A stretch of DNA of 56,327 bases, from positions 1 to 56,327 of the forward strand of contig CAYTRS010000003.1 in the NCBI GenBank assembly GCA_964440305.1. Reading direction: 5' to 3'. The notes beneath the pieces are model-generated. The model was not told where the DNA came from. It saw nothing but the letters and a program-made list of their open reading frames with translations, and ran no database searches. Source of the stretch: CAYTRS01 sp964440305 (GTDB taxonomy: Bacteria > Patescibacteriota > Minisyncoccia > Moranbacterales > JAKLHP01). Positions 25,353 to 33,792 of the stretch are shown here, one piece after another. The position numbers and the translations under genes were made by a program. The stretch's first letter is position 1; every line of letters begins with the position of its first letter.

Positions 25353-25389
25353 CCTACAAACATAAGGCTTTTGGACCTTTTGTTGTAGG
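25353..25389 (-). promoter_or_regulatory. hairpin in the rplS leader
   Basis: CCTACAA (25353-25359) pairs with TTGTAGG (25383-25389), and an inner AAGG/CCTT stem is possible. It lies directly upstream of the rplS start, where ribosomal protein leaders often bind their own product. Confidence 0.4.
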
Positions 25390-25566
25390 GAATTTTAAAA
25401 TTAAAAGCTATTCCATAATACCCTTTAGCTTGGTTTTAGTCAACCCCGCTTCAGTTTTTGTCAGGGATTTATATAATTTAGTCCAAAAAAGCTAATCCGT
25501 TTCGCTTTTGCTTGCGGTATTATATGTTTTTACCAGAAACTGAGGCAGGGCATGCTCCCACATTCC

Positions 25567-26505
25567 TTAATTCTCAATATTTTTTATGAATTCCAGGAAA
25601 TCGTAGGGTAAAAGAGAGGAAAATGCGTATTTTTTGCCAAAGAGCTTGAAAGTTATCTCTGATGCATGAAGAAGTTGCCTTTCCGGAATTGGTCCTTGCC
25701 ATTTTTTTGCTATTCTAAGGCCATACTTTTTGTCTCCAGCGACCGGGTGATCAATGGAAAAGAAATGTATTCTGATTTGATGCATCCTTCCAGTCAAGGG
25801 AATGGCTTCAATGAGCGAATAATTTCCAATTTTCTTGAGCTCCTTGTATTTTGTTACTGCACCTCTCGCCTTTGTTTGAGTCTTTTTTCCAACAATAATC
25901 TGTTTGCGGTAATTAGATGACCTAGCGATCGGCTTAGTAATGATTCCTTTTTTATTCTTCGGGTGTCCTAGCACCAGGGCGGTATATTTTTTGGAAATTT
26001 CTTTCTCCTGAAACATTCTCTTGAGTTCCTCAAAAGTCTTCATGTTTCTTGCGATTATCATTACTCCGGAAGTGTCCTTGTCTAGTCGATGAACTATTCC
26101 CGGGCGCAGAAATGCTCCCAAAGATTCGTCGTGGACATCTTTGATTTCCGGAAATTTCGAGAGGAGCCCGTTTACAATAGTTTTTTCTTTTTCTACGCTG
26201 CTGGGATGAACTTGGATTCCGGCCGGCTTATCAATCGCTATAATGTCATCATCTTCATAAATCACGGGAAAGTGCACTTGCGGGTTAGGAATTGCTTCCG
26301 CGCGTTCAATAGAAAAATTTAAATCTATCTCATCGCCTTCTTTTAATTTATATGAAGGCTTGACTTGATTTCCGTTTACAGAAATTTTTCCATTTTTAAT
26401 ATTCTTGGCAATTTCTCCCCTGCTCAAAGAAAAAAAATCCTTTGCAAGAAAGGCATCAATTCTTATGCCGGCTTTGTTTTCCGGAACATTTATTATTTTA
26501 TCCAC
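25567..26505 (-). CDS. RluA/RluD-family 23S rRNA pseudouridine synthase
   Basis: An N-terminal S4 RNA-binding domain (about residues 12-75, RIDAFLAKDFFSLSRGEIAKNI) is followed by the catalytic domain with GIVHRLDKDTSGVMII, which holds the catalytic Asp. The later segments IEAIPLTGRMHQIRIH and HPVAGDKKYG fit RluD best, which modifies helix 69 of 23S rRNA. The exact target is inferred. Its start overlaps the upstream GIY-YIG gene by 13 bases. Confidence 0.9.
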   Translation of the reverse strand: MDKIINVPENKAGIRIDAFLAKDFFSLSRGEIAKNIKNGKISVNGNQVKPSYKLKEGDEIDLNFSIERAEAIPNPQVHFPVIYEDDDIIAIDKPAGIQVHPSSVEKEKTIVNGLLSKFPEIKDVHDESLGAFLRPGIVHRLDKDTSGVMIIARNMKTFEELKRMFQEKEISKKYTALVLGHPKNKKGIITKPIARSSNYRKQIIVGKKTQTKARGAVTKYKELKKIGNYSLIEAIPLTGRMHQIRIHFFSIDHPVAGDKKYGLRIAKKWQGPIPERQLLHASEITFKLFGKKYAFSSLLPYDFLEFIKNIEN

Positions 26506-26783
26506 CCCATTAGAAACAGGAAACGCTTCAAGCGATTTTTTAAATACCGCTTGCCCATCCCTGATTTTAAATATTTTTCTCTCATGAAAGCATCGACTTT
26601 ATTTAAACATGCTTCATAGTAAATTAACTCAAATGGCCCTCTATTTTTAGTAGCAAAACTTTCACCGTCATTATGTTGCTTGAAGCGTTTCCGCAAATCA
26701 ACAGTACAACCAGTATACCATTTCTTATCTTTTTTGCTTTTTAAAACGTAAGTATAATACATATAGTTTCTAACGGGGTCCAT
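26493..26783 (-). CDS. GIY-YIG endonuclease-domain protein
   Basis: The 96-residue protein is a stand-alone GIY-YIG domain: YYTYVLKS and WYTGCTVDLRKRFKQHN form the YxG-type active site with the conserved Arg, and the conserved Glu may lie in MREKYLKS. Such small proteins are common in CPR genomes with unknown targets. ATG 26783 overlaps the RNHCP gene and has an AAAGGGA site before it; ATG 26762 is an alternative start at the domain edge. Confidence 0.85.
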   Translation of the reverse strand: MDPVRNYMYYTYVLKSKKDKKWYTGCTVDLRKRFKQHNDGESFATKNRGPFELIYYEACLNKVDAFMREKYLKSGMGKRYLKNRLKRFLFLMGWIK

Positions 26784-27081
26784 AGTCCCTTTCTTTAATA
26801 ACTAAAATAAGACTTTCTTCACTGTCTTTATCTGAAATCTTATTTCTTCCTATTTTTCCGCATTTTTGGCAGCGGAAAATAATTGTCTTTTCTCCGTTTC
26901 TGATTTCCAAATCAATCGGTTCCATCATTCCTTGGCAGGTTTCCAATCTGTCTCCGGGGTTTATGTCCACGTGTTTGCTCCAAAGGCAATTCGGGCAATG
27001 GTTGGTGTATCCGTTTCCTTTCACAAAAAATCCGCATTTTTCACAGATAAAATCTTCCTTTTTAGCTTGAAATTTTTTCAT
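26770..27081 (-). CDS. RNHCP-domain zinc-binding protein
   Basis: The protein has CEKC near the N-terminus, then the defining NHCPNCLWSKHVDINPGDRLETCQGMMEPI segment of RNHCP proteins, then a second CQKC pair. Two zinc sites are likely. Function of the family is unknown; a nucleic-acid role is plausible. The start lies only seven bases after the 3' end of tRNA-Leu(TAG), so processing of the tRNA would leave a nearly leaderless mRNA. Confidence 0.85.
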   Translation of the reverse strand: MKKFQAKKEDFICEKCGFFVKGNGYTNHCPNCLWSKHVDINPGDRLETCQGMMEPIDLEIRNGEKTIIFRCQKCGKIGRNKISDKDSEESLILVIKERDYGPR

Positions 27082-27088
27082 TGATTTG

Positions 27089-27172
27089 TGCCTTGGGAGA
27101 GACTCGAACTCTCAAGGGATTGCTCCCACTAGCTCCTAAGGCTAGCGCGTATACCAATTCCGCCACCAAGGC
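27089..27172 (-). tRNA. tRNA-Leu (TAG)
   Basis: Acceptor GCCTTGG pairs with CCAAGGC, the loop CTTAGGA gives anticodon TAG, and a long variable arm is present. It lies nine bases after one gene and seven before the next on the same strand. CCA is not encoded. Confidence 0.93.
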
Positions 27173-27181
27173 ATTAATTTC

Positions 27182-28900
27182 CTAATACATGCTATTAAGG
27201 AGTTTTATTAGTTCCTGATTCTCGGGATCCGTAACAAGAATTTTTCGCAAAGACTCCTTTGCTCTTTCCCTGTCTCCCTTTTTATAATAGATCATTCCCA
27301 AATTGTAAAGCGCTTCCTTGTTTTCTGGATGAATTTCAAGAAGCTTCTCGAGAGTTGCGCTTGATTCATCTAAATTTTCCAGCTCTTGATAAGCAGAAGC
27401 TTTATTTATATAAGCAGAAGAAAATTCAGGATTTTGCTCTATGGATTTTTGATAAGCTTCAATTGCTTCATCCAGTTTTCTTGATTCAAAATAAGAATCT
27501 CCCATATAAAACCAAGCATCAAATAAACTATTATTAACTTCCGTTGCTTTCTTGTAATTTTCTATAGCTTTATCATACTCTTTTTGCTTCGCATATTCCA
27601 TTCCCAGGTTTATATAAATTCTTGCTGACGATCCGCCGAGAGAAATATTTTTTTCATAAAAATTTATAGGATTTTTCCAATCATTATTTCTTATTATTGT
27701 TCTTGCGCCAAGAGCGATAAATGAAGTTGTTAAAAGTAATAGCAGAAAAATCCTGAAACCCCTAATTTCCGTACGTAAAATCAGGTTTGAAATTGGATGA
27801 AACAAAGCAAACGCAATTCCAATCATGGGAAGATACATCCAGTGCTCATGAAGAACTCCTTGCCTGGAAAAAATGTATAGCGAAGGCGCAATAGAAATAG
27901 CAGTCCAAAGTATTCCGAAAGCGAAGATTCTTTTTTGGAAAAGAGAATAAATGGTTCCAATCAATAAAATAATAAAAATAATCAAACCGGAAATCAAATA
28001 AATATCCGAGAAATTTTGCGGAATGTCGATTGTTTTTTCAATATAAAGTTCCGCAGGCCAAAAAAGAAGCCCGGCGTAAACTGCAAGTCCTTTAAAATAG
28101 GCCAATATTTGCTGGTAGAAATTATCTGCTCCAATGTTATTTTCTTGCCCAAAATCAAAGGTATTTGTGAAGTGGAGAATTGTAAAGCGTAAAATTATTC
28201 CCAGAGCTAAAATTATAAAATATGGAGAGAGTATGATAATTTTGTTTTTTAAGGGTATGGCCATTTTTTTGGGAAGCAGGGTTATGGAATAAAGAAACAA
28301 CAAAAAGGGAAAAATTATAGCCCTTTCCTTGACTAAAATAGCCAAAACAAAAAAAATTATTGAAAGTATCCATGATTTCAGGTTTTTACTTTCAAAGATA
28401 AATTTATAGAAAAATAAAAAAGAAAGAAACAAGAGAGCTGTTAACATTGGATATCCTCTTCCGGAAATATAGGTTACCGCTTCAGTTTGAAGAGGATGAA
28501 CAAGGAAAAACGTGGCCATTGAAAATGCGGCCAATTTATTTTTTATTAGCTTGGAGAAAAGAATATAAATTAAAATTCCGGAAAGGATGTGCCAAAAAAG
28601 ATTCTGAAGGTGGTAAAAAAGAGGATTTAATTTACCAATGTGATAATCAAGGGAAAAAGAAATAAGAATAAGCGGCCGCCAGCAATTGCTTTCCACTCCT
28701 GATCCGGCAGTGAGGTTTTCCGAGAAATATTTCGGGATGTGTTTCCAATCCTTGATGTATTGGTTTTCAGTAATCAAGCCATGGTCTTCTGAAATAAAAA
28801 CTCCTGTGAGGGAGTTTCCATAAACTGCAAATCCGATGGCGATTAAAATAACCGCGATTTTCCAAGTGCCTAAATTTTGAAAAAAATTGCTAAGCGACAT
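27182..28900 (-). CDS. multi-pass membrane glycosyltransferase-like protein with TPR repeats
   Basis: About ten membrane segments (residues 15-410) start with YGNSLTGVFISEDHGLI, which resembles the acidic first loop of GT-C enzymes of the PMT/TMTC type. An HPLQTEAVTYISGRGYPM loop follows. The C-terminal 150 residues are four or so TPR units (AIENYKKATEVNNSLFDAWFYMGDSYFE and similar). TMTC-like proteins transfer sugars from lipid carriers to proteins. The exact reaction is not known. It follows the 100-residue gene without a gap and is followed by tRNA-Leu(TAG). Confidence 0.8.
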   Translation of the reverse strand: MSLSNFFQNLGTWKIAVILIAIGFAVYGNSLTGVFISEDHGLITENQYIKDWKHIPKYFSENLTAGSGVESNCWRPLILISFSLDYHIGKLNPLFYHLQNLFWHILSGILIYILFSKLIKNKLAAFSMATFFLVHPLQTEAVTYISGRGYPMLTALLFLSFLFFYKFIFESKNLKSWILSIIFFVLAILVKERAIIFPFLLFLYSITLLPKKMAIPLKNKIIILSPYFIILALGIILRFTILHFTNTFDFGQENNIGADNFYQQILAYFKGLAVYAGLLFWPAELYIEKTIDIPQNFSDIYLISGLIIFIILLIGTIYSLFQKRIFAFGILWTAISIAPSLYIFSRQGVLHEHWMYLPMIGIAFALFHPISNLILRTEIRGFRIFLLLLLTTSFIALGARTIIRNNDWKNPINFYEKNISLGGSSARIYINLGMEYAKQKEYDKAIENYKKATEVNNSLFDAWFYMGDSYFESRKLDEAIEAYQKSIEQNPEFSSAYINKASAYQELENLDESSATLEKLLEIHPENKEALYNLGMIYYKKGDRERAKESLRKILVTDPENQELIKLLNSMY

Positions 28901-29203
28901 TTATTTATGTTGTGCCAGCACACTTTTTATTCTTTCCACTTCCCTTTCCAGAGCGGCGCTGTCTTCATATTCTCCCTGGTGCCGGGAAGAATTTCCGTAG
29001 GTTTCTCTTTTTTGATCCAAATGTATATTTATTTGAAGATCTTCCCTTTCTTTTTTGGCGTAAATATGAAAGCGCGGATATCCGGCTCTTCCCAAAACCC
29101 GCACGAAAGACATTTCCTCCACATCTTGACGCTGGAAAGCATAGCCTGCTCTTCTCATAACGTGAAGAGGATTTTCGTCAATTTTTTTCAATATTATTTT
29201 CAT
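28901..29203 (-). CDS. conserved hypothetical protein
   Basis: The 100-residue product has MRRAGYAFQR, a short GYPRFHIYAKKE strand, an INIHLDQKRETYG segment with one His, HQGEYED with another, and a C-terminal charged helix. The spaced His and acidic residues could bind a metal, but I know no characterised relative. It lies between tRNA-Pro and the TPR glycosyltransferase gene in one minus-strand block. Confidence 0.65.
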   Translation of the reverse strand: MKIILKKIDENPLHVMRRAGYAFQRQDVEEMSFVRVLGRAGYPRFHIYAKKEREDLQINIHLDQKRETYGNSSRHQGEYEDSAALEREVERIKSVLAQHK

Positions 29204-29213
29204 AAGTTTAATT

Positions 29214-29287
29214 TGGTCGGAGTGCCGGGAATTGAACCCGGATTACACGAACCCGAATCGTGCGTAATACCGTTATACCACACTCCG
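29214..29287 (-). tRNA. tRNA-Pro (CGG)
   Basis: Acceptor CGGAGTG pairs with CACTCCG, including the C1-G72 pair typical of tRNA-Pro. The loop TTCGGGT gives anticodon CGG, and CCA is encoded (29214-29216). It begins three bases after the upstream gene's stop and ends ten bases before the next start. Confidence 0.92.
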
Positions 29288-29290
29288 TTG

Positions 29291-29905
29291 TTAAACTATT
29301 TCATCTTTAACTCTTTTAAGTATCTCCACTACTTTACCATTTTTTCGCATTTGGTCAATTGTTTTTATAATTTCTTCTGCGTAGGGGCTGATTGAAGGAA
29401 GTTTGGATACGAAAGTTTTTATACTTTTGTTATCAGGATTTTTTTCAATATATTTTCCTAAAATGGCGTACCACAAACCGAAAGTTTCTTTCGTGACGCT
29501 TTCCAGTGTTTCTATGAAGGGAATATCGTTAAAATAATTTTGGAATTTTTCCCAATTATCAAATTCTTTGTATACCATTTCATCTTCAAAAAGCTTGGAG
29601 GGAATATTCCAGAGATCGGAGGTATGAGGTTGGGAATAAAAGCCGTTCTTATTTAATACTTCTTCCCTTTTCATATCGCAATAAAGATGGAATTTCCAGC
29701 CGGATTCAAAAGGATTTAAATTTTCAAAATTAAAGTCAACGGGATCAAAATGTAAATGTGTGTCCTTTCTTTTGATGGAAGGGTCTATTCTCCTAATATC
29801 CGGAAAAACACAACCTGCAACGAATTTTTCCTTATCTTGGGGGCTTAGATTATGTTTTTCGAAATATTTCTGGGCGTAGATTATGTGGGCGACTTGAGAA
29901 GCCAT
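29291..29905 (-). CDS. helical His-rich protein, possibly zinc-dependent phospholipase C-like
   Basis: The protein starts MASQVAHIIYAQ and has FVAGCVFPDIRRID, THLHFDPVDF and GWKFHLYCDM. This pattern of His and Asp in helices resembles zinc-dependent phospholipase C or HD-type domains. I chose ATG 29905 because the codons before it belong to a repeat region. The enzymatic assignment is inference. Confidence 0.6.
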   Translation of the reverse strand: MASQVAHIIYAQKYFEKHNLSPQDKEKFVAGCVFPDIRRIDPSIKRKDTHLHFDPVDFNFENLNPFESGWKFHLYCDMKREEVLNKNGFYSQPHTSDLWNIPSKLFEDEMVYKEFDNWEKFQNYFNDIPFIETLESVTKETFGLWYAILGKYIEKNPDNKSIKTFVSKLPSISPYAEEIIKTIDQMRKNGKVVEILKRVKDEIV

Positions 29906-29978
29906 AATATAGATTCGAGAATTTTGATTTGAGAGTTGAGAAATAAAATACATAATTCTCAAATCTCTATCTCAATTC
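29906..29978. repeat. imperfect inverted repeat
   Basis: The left words GATTCGAGAATTTTGATTTGAG and GAGTTGAGAA face TTCTCAAATCTC and TCTCAATTC on the right. It sits between the CCA-enzyme gene and the next gene on the minus strand. Confidence 0.45.
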
Positions 29979-31487
29979 TTACTTTACCCAATGTTTCTTT
30001 TTGATTTCCTGATCTTCTTCCTCTTTCTTCTCTTCTATTTTTATTTTTGCCATTTGGCGAAGCTTGTCCAAGTTTTCTTTGTCCAGCTCTTTTGCTCTTT
30101 GAAGAAGAGTTTCTTTCTTGTTTTTTTCCGGATCTTCAATGGCTTCCGCGAGGAGAACATCCAAGATTGCTCCGATTTTCGGTCCGGGCTTGAGACCCAA
30201 TTCTTTCATCAGATCGTTTCCGTTTATTTTAAGCATCTTTACCGAAATTGCGTCTTTGGAAACTTTGTCAATCACATATTCCAAGTGCCGCAATTTATAG
30301 GGCTTCGCCTTGGGAACTCCTGAACCCAGTCTTTCTGCCATGCGGAGCTCAACTAAGTCTTTTATATTTTCCAGTCCTACTTTGCGAATCAGCTTTCTTA
30401 CCGAACTTTCCCCCACTTCATCCGGATTGTAATAAAACATGTGATTATCCACGAGCAACTTTACTTTATTTATAATTTCATTGGAATATCTAAGCCGTTT
30501 AAGAATATTTTCAGAAATCCGAGCTCCCAGATGATCATGATTGTAGAAGGTGGAATAGGGTCCCTCCCCCCTTTTAGTCTGGGGCTTGGCGATATCATGA
30601 AGAAGAACGGCCAAGCGCAAGTCAAGCTTTTTCGGCTTGGAGAATTTAAGCGACATCAGGCTGTGCTTATATATTGTGTATATATGATGCCTGTTCTGCC
30701 CTACCCCAACCCCTCTTTCCAATTCCGGGACTATGTAATTCAAAAGTCCAGTTTCGTGGAGCATATCAATTCCTTCTGCGGGGCGGTCTGAAAGAATTAT
30801 TTTATTGAGTTCATCCTTAATTCTTTCTTTTGAAACATAGCTCAAATTTTTAGCGTTTTTCTTTATTGCTACCAAAGTATTCTTTTCAATATTAAATCCG
30901 AGCTCTGAATAAAATCTGACTGCCCGCATCATCCGCAAAGCGTCTTCGGAGAATCTCTCTTCCGGATTTCCCACCGCCCTAACCAGCTTATTTTTCGAAT
31001 CCTCCTGTCCTCCAAACAAATCAATCAACTCGAAAGCTCTTTCACTTTTCACTTTTCGCTCTTCGCTTAATTTAATTGCCATCGCATTAATTGTAAAATC
31101 TCTTCGCTTCAAATCTTCTTCTAAAGTCTTGGCAAATTTAACTTTATCCGGATGGCGCTTGTCGGTATATTTTGATTCAATGCGGTAAGTTGTCACTTCA
31201 ACCACTTCTATCTCCTCCTTTTCTAATTCTTTCCCGGGATATTTTTCTTGTTTTTTAATTTTAACTCCTACTGTTCCAAATTCATTTTCATAAAAACTTT
31301 CTGGAAAGATTTTTGTTATCTCTTCCGGTTTGGCATTGGTGGTTACATCCCAATCTTTTGGTCCGCCAGCTGGCGGATTATCCAGAAGCAAATCGCGCAC
31401 GCATCCTCCTACGATATATACTTCAAAACCGGCATCGCCGATGCTTTTAAGAATGTCAATTATTTGCTTTGGAATTTTATTGTCCAT
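29979..31487 (-). CDS. cca: CCA-adding enzyme / tRNA nucleotidyltransferase with HD domain
   Basis: The N-terminal nucleotidyltransferase has GGCVRDLLL and DWDVTT, followed by RRDFTINAMAI, SEDALRMMRAVRF and a C-terminal HD domain (LLHDIAKP, NHDHLGA). The enzyme builds or repairs tRNA 3' CCA. It is needed here because nine of the thirteen complete tRNA genes do not encode CCA. An insert around PPAGGPK between the two catalytic motifs is encoded by the palindrome CCGCCAGCTGGCGG (31364-31377). A second repeat-encoded stretch (KVKSER) is near residue 142. ATG 31487 is chosen by homology. Confidence 0.9.
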   Translation of the reverse strand: MDNKIPKQIIDILKSIGDAGFEVYIVGGCVRDLLLDNPPAGGPKDWDVTTNAKPEEITKIFPESFYENEFGTVGVKIKKQEKYPGKELEKEEIEVVEVTTYRIESKYTDKRHPDKVKFAKTLEEDLKRRDFTINAMAIKLSEERKVKSERAFELIDLFGGQEDSKNKLVRAVGNPEERFSEDALRMMRAVRFYSELGFNIEKNTLVAIKKNAKNLSYVSKERIKDELNKIILSDRPAEGIDMLHETGLLNYIVPELERGVGVGQNRHHIYTIYKHSLMSLKFSKPKKLDLRLAVLLHDIAKPQTKRGEGPYSTFYNHDHLGARISENILKRLRYSNEIINKVKLLVDNHMFYYNPDEVGESSVRKLIRKVGLENIKDLVELRMAERLGSGVPKAKPYKLRHLEYVIDKVSKDAISVKMLKINGNDLMKELGLKPGPKIGAILDVLLAEAIEDPEKNKKETLLQRAKELDKENLDKLRQMAKIKIEEKKEEEDQEIKKKHWVK

Positions 31488-32061
31488 TGAAATACAGTTG
31501 AGCCAAGGTATCACCAAAAAAATTAATAATTAAAACATTAAAAAAAAGTCCGATTGATGCAATAATAATAAACTTTTTGAACTTTACTTCAGATAACCCG
31601 AAAGCAAAGCTTAAAATATCTATTGGAAATATGGGGAAAAAATATAATGCAAAAAGAATGCTTTCTCTTCGGGATATCATGGATTCATATTTATTTAGGC
31701 GCTCTTCATTTATAAATTTTATAACCATAGGTCGGCCTAATTTTCTGGAAATAATAAAAGCCAACGTCGTTCCTATAATATTTCCAATTAGAGTATAAAA
31801 AGCTCCTTCAATTGTTCCGAAAATAAATCCAGCGGAAAGTGCAGGAATGAATCCGGGAAGCGGAGCTATGATAACTTCAAGCACAATCAAAATAATAATT
31901 GCAAGAGGAGCAAGTGTCCCAAAGCTTTTTATAAACTCTTCAAGAGACTCTCTTTCACTCAAAAATCCTAAGTTGCTTCTTAGTAAATAAACAGAAATAG
32001 CAAAAATGGCAATAACTAAAAATAAAAATATTTCGTATTTGTATTTTTTTGAAAGTTTCAT
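31477..32061 (-). CDS. TVP38/TMEM64 (DedA-like) membrane protein
   Basis: About five membrane segments surround the family loop EVIIAPLPGFIPALSAGFIFG and the GNIIGTTLAFIISRKLGRP segment, followed by FFPIFPIDILSFAFG. These are typical of TVP38/VTT proteins, thought to move or scramble lipids. The gene overlaps the start of cca by 11 bases. Confidence 0.87.
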   Translation of the reverse strand: MKLSKKYKYEIFLFLVIAIFAISVYLLRSNLGFLSERESLEEFIKSFGTLAPLAIIILIVLEVIIAPLPGFIPALSAGFIFGTIEGAFYTLIGNIIGTTLAFIISRKLGRPMVIKFINEERLNKYESMISRRESILFALYFFPIFPIDILSFAFGLSEVKFKKFIIIASIGLFFNVLIINFFGDTLAQLYFNGQ

Positions 32062-32198
32062 AAGCTTTATTTGCTGCCCTTAAAAAATAAACTCTTTTAG
32101 GTAAATTAGGCTTATGTTTGGGCACTTTTTGTGATATTCGTGCCCCCATCAAGAATCGAACTTGAATCTAGGGCTTAGGAGTCCCTTGTTCTATCTTC

Positions 32199-32301
32199 AC
32201 CCCGCACCAATTGTCCTCTCGACAGGAATCGAACCTATATCTAGGGCTTAGGAGTCCCTTGTTCTATCCATTGAACTACGAGAGGATATTTGGTGCGGGG
32301 T
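32199..32301. repeat. 12-bp inverted repeat enclosing tRNA-Arg
   Basis: ACCCCGCACCAA (32199-32210) and TTGGTGCGGGGT (32290-32301) are exact reverse complements. They flank the tRNA with only three and four spare bases inside. Confidence 0.85.
32214..32285 (-). tRNA. tRNA-Arg (CCT), inner copy
   Basis: Acceptor CCTCTCG pairs with CGAGAGG, followed by TA, a GTTC/GAAC D-stem, the loop CTCCTAA (anticodon CCT) and a normal T arm. CCA is not encoded. It shares an identical run of about 30 bases (3' D arm to anticodon arm) with the outer tRNA-like sequence. Confidence 0.9.
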
Positions 32302-32404
32302 AAGTTGTCACCCTCGCGGGTGATCCCCCGTTAGGGGGAAACTATGGGGGCGCAACTCTATTTTTACTTTATCAGTAAAGGGAGGTTAAATCAATTTTAT
32401 CGAC

Positions 32405-33499
32405 TTATTTTTCAATTATTCCTCCGCCAATCACTTCGTTTTTTCTATAAAATACCGCGCTTTGCCCGGGAGTGATCGCTCTTAACGACTCTTTCGTTTT
32501 AACTTCCAGGATATTTTTGCCTTTCTTGGAAATTATGGAACTTACCGGAGAATGCTGGTAGCGAATTACGGTTTGGCAGGAAAAAGGAAATTCAGGCTCT
32601 TTTCCGGAAATCCAAGAAATATTTTTAATACAGAAACTATTTTTATAAAGAGAACTTCTTTCATATTTTTTGACTACGAACAGCGTGTTGGTTTCGTGAT
32701 TCTTTTTTGCAACATAATATGGTCCGGTTCCCCCGATCTCTATCCCCTTTCTTTGCCCGATTGTATAAAGTGGAAGTCCCGAATGCATTCCGATAATTCT
32801 TTCCTCATTCCTGCTTTTGGAATTCAGAATTTTAATCGGTCCGGGTTTCAAACTCAAATTTCTTTTCAAAAATTTATTATGATCTTTTCCGGAAATAAAA
32901 CACACCTCGGTGCTGTCTTTTTTCTCCGCGACTTTAAATCCCGCGCTTTTCGCAATTTTTCTCACTCCTTCTTTGGCGTAATCTGCAAGAGGAAAAATCA
33001 AATGCTTCAAATCCTCTTGCGACAATTGATGAAGAAAATAGGATTGGTCCTTGGTGGCGTCCTTCCCTCTATACAGCCGAAAAACGCCATTTTTTTCTTT
33101 GACTTTTGCGTAGTGTCCGGAAGCAACACAGTCAAATCCAAGCTTCTTTGCTTCCTTGATTAATTTTCCAAGCTTTACAGTCTTGTTGCATTTTACACAT
33201 GGATTTGGCGTTCTTCCGCACCGGTACTCTTCCAAAAAATAATCCACAATTTTCTTTTTGAAAACTTCACTGAAATTCAATGTATAAAAAGGAATATCAA
33301 GTTTTTGAGCAACCTCTCTTGCATCTTTGAGTGATTCTGTTGAGCAACATTTATTTTCCAATATTTTTCCTTGAAATTCTTCCTTCCAGAAATGCAAAAA
33401 AATTCCAGCAACGTCATGTCCCTGATCTTTGAGGATTTTTGCGGCAACTGAAGAATCAACCCCTCCTGACATAGCAATTAATATTTTTTTCTTGTGCAT
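32405..33499 (-). CDS. mnmA: tRNA-specific 2-thiouridylase
   Basis: The PP-loop SGGVDSS (residues 11-17), GRTPNPCVKCNK with the catalytic Cys101, DQSYFLHQL and STEVCFIS with the second catalytic Cys, and a C-terminal beta barrel identify MnmA. It makes s2U34 in tRNAs for Lys, Glu and Gln. It lies upstream of the nested tRNA-Arg on the same strand. Confidence 0.95.
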   Translation of the reverse strand: MHKKKILIAMSGGVDSSVAAKILKDQGHDVAGIFLHFWKEEFQGKILENKCCSTESLKDAREVAQKLDIPFYTLNFSEVFKKKIVDYFLEEYRCGRTPNPCVKCNKTVKLGKLIKEAKKLGFDCVASGHYAKVKEKNGVFRLYRGKDATKDQSYFLHQLSQEDLKHLIFPLADYAKEGVRKIAKSAGFKVAEKKDSTEVCFISGKDHNKFLKRNLSLKPGPIKILNSKSRNEERIIGMHSGLPLYTIGQRKGIEIGGTGPYYVAKKNHETNTLFVVKKYERSSLYKNSFCIKNISWISGKEPEFPFSCQTVIRYQHSPVSSIISKKGKNILEVKTKESLRAITPGQSAVFYRKNEVIGGGIIEK

Positions 33500-33653
33500 A
33501 AGATTGCAAATTTTGATCTTGCAAAATATTTAATAGTAAATTGGCACAGTTGTGTTTGATTTGTTTTGTGGTTAGCTAGTCTTTATAAGAAAAGACCGCC
33601 TTCTAATCAAAGCAGAATAAAAAAAGATCAATAAAAGGCAAGAATAGTGGCGG

Positions 33654-33726
33654 TGGACCATACCGGGATCGAACCGGTCGCCTCATCCATGCCATGGATG
33701 CGCTCTACCAAATGAGCTAATGGCCC
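33654..33726 (-). tRNA. tRNA-Ala (GGC)
   Basis: Acceptor GGGCCAT pairs with ATGGTCC, including the G3-U70 pair that defines alanine identity. The loop ATGGCAT gives anticodon GGC. CCA is not encoded (CCG follows the discriminator). Confidence 0.93.
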
Positions 33727-33792
33727 AAGCTATTTATTAAAATAGCGGTTTTTTTGTCTTGAGTCAATTCTGAAAGAGGCTATAATTAAATC

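Larger units (their letters stand above)
32141..32351 (-). other. tRNA-Arg(CCT)-like sequence with a tRNA inside its D-loop
   Basis: The ends form a perfect acceptor (GCCCCCA, 32351-32345, with TGGGGGC, 32148-32142) with discriminator A at 32141. The D-stem GTTT/GAAC, the anticodon loop CTCCTAA and the T arm TCAAG-TTCGATT-CTTGA are all present. The D-loop, normally about eight bases, is about 147 bases. It holds a CCCCC/GGGGG hairpin, a CACCC/GGGTG hairpin and a complete tRNA-Arg(CCT) flanked by a 12-bp inverted repeat. It may be an interrupted tRNA, a dead gene or a structured precursor. Confidence 0.65.
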
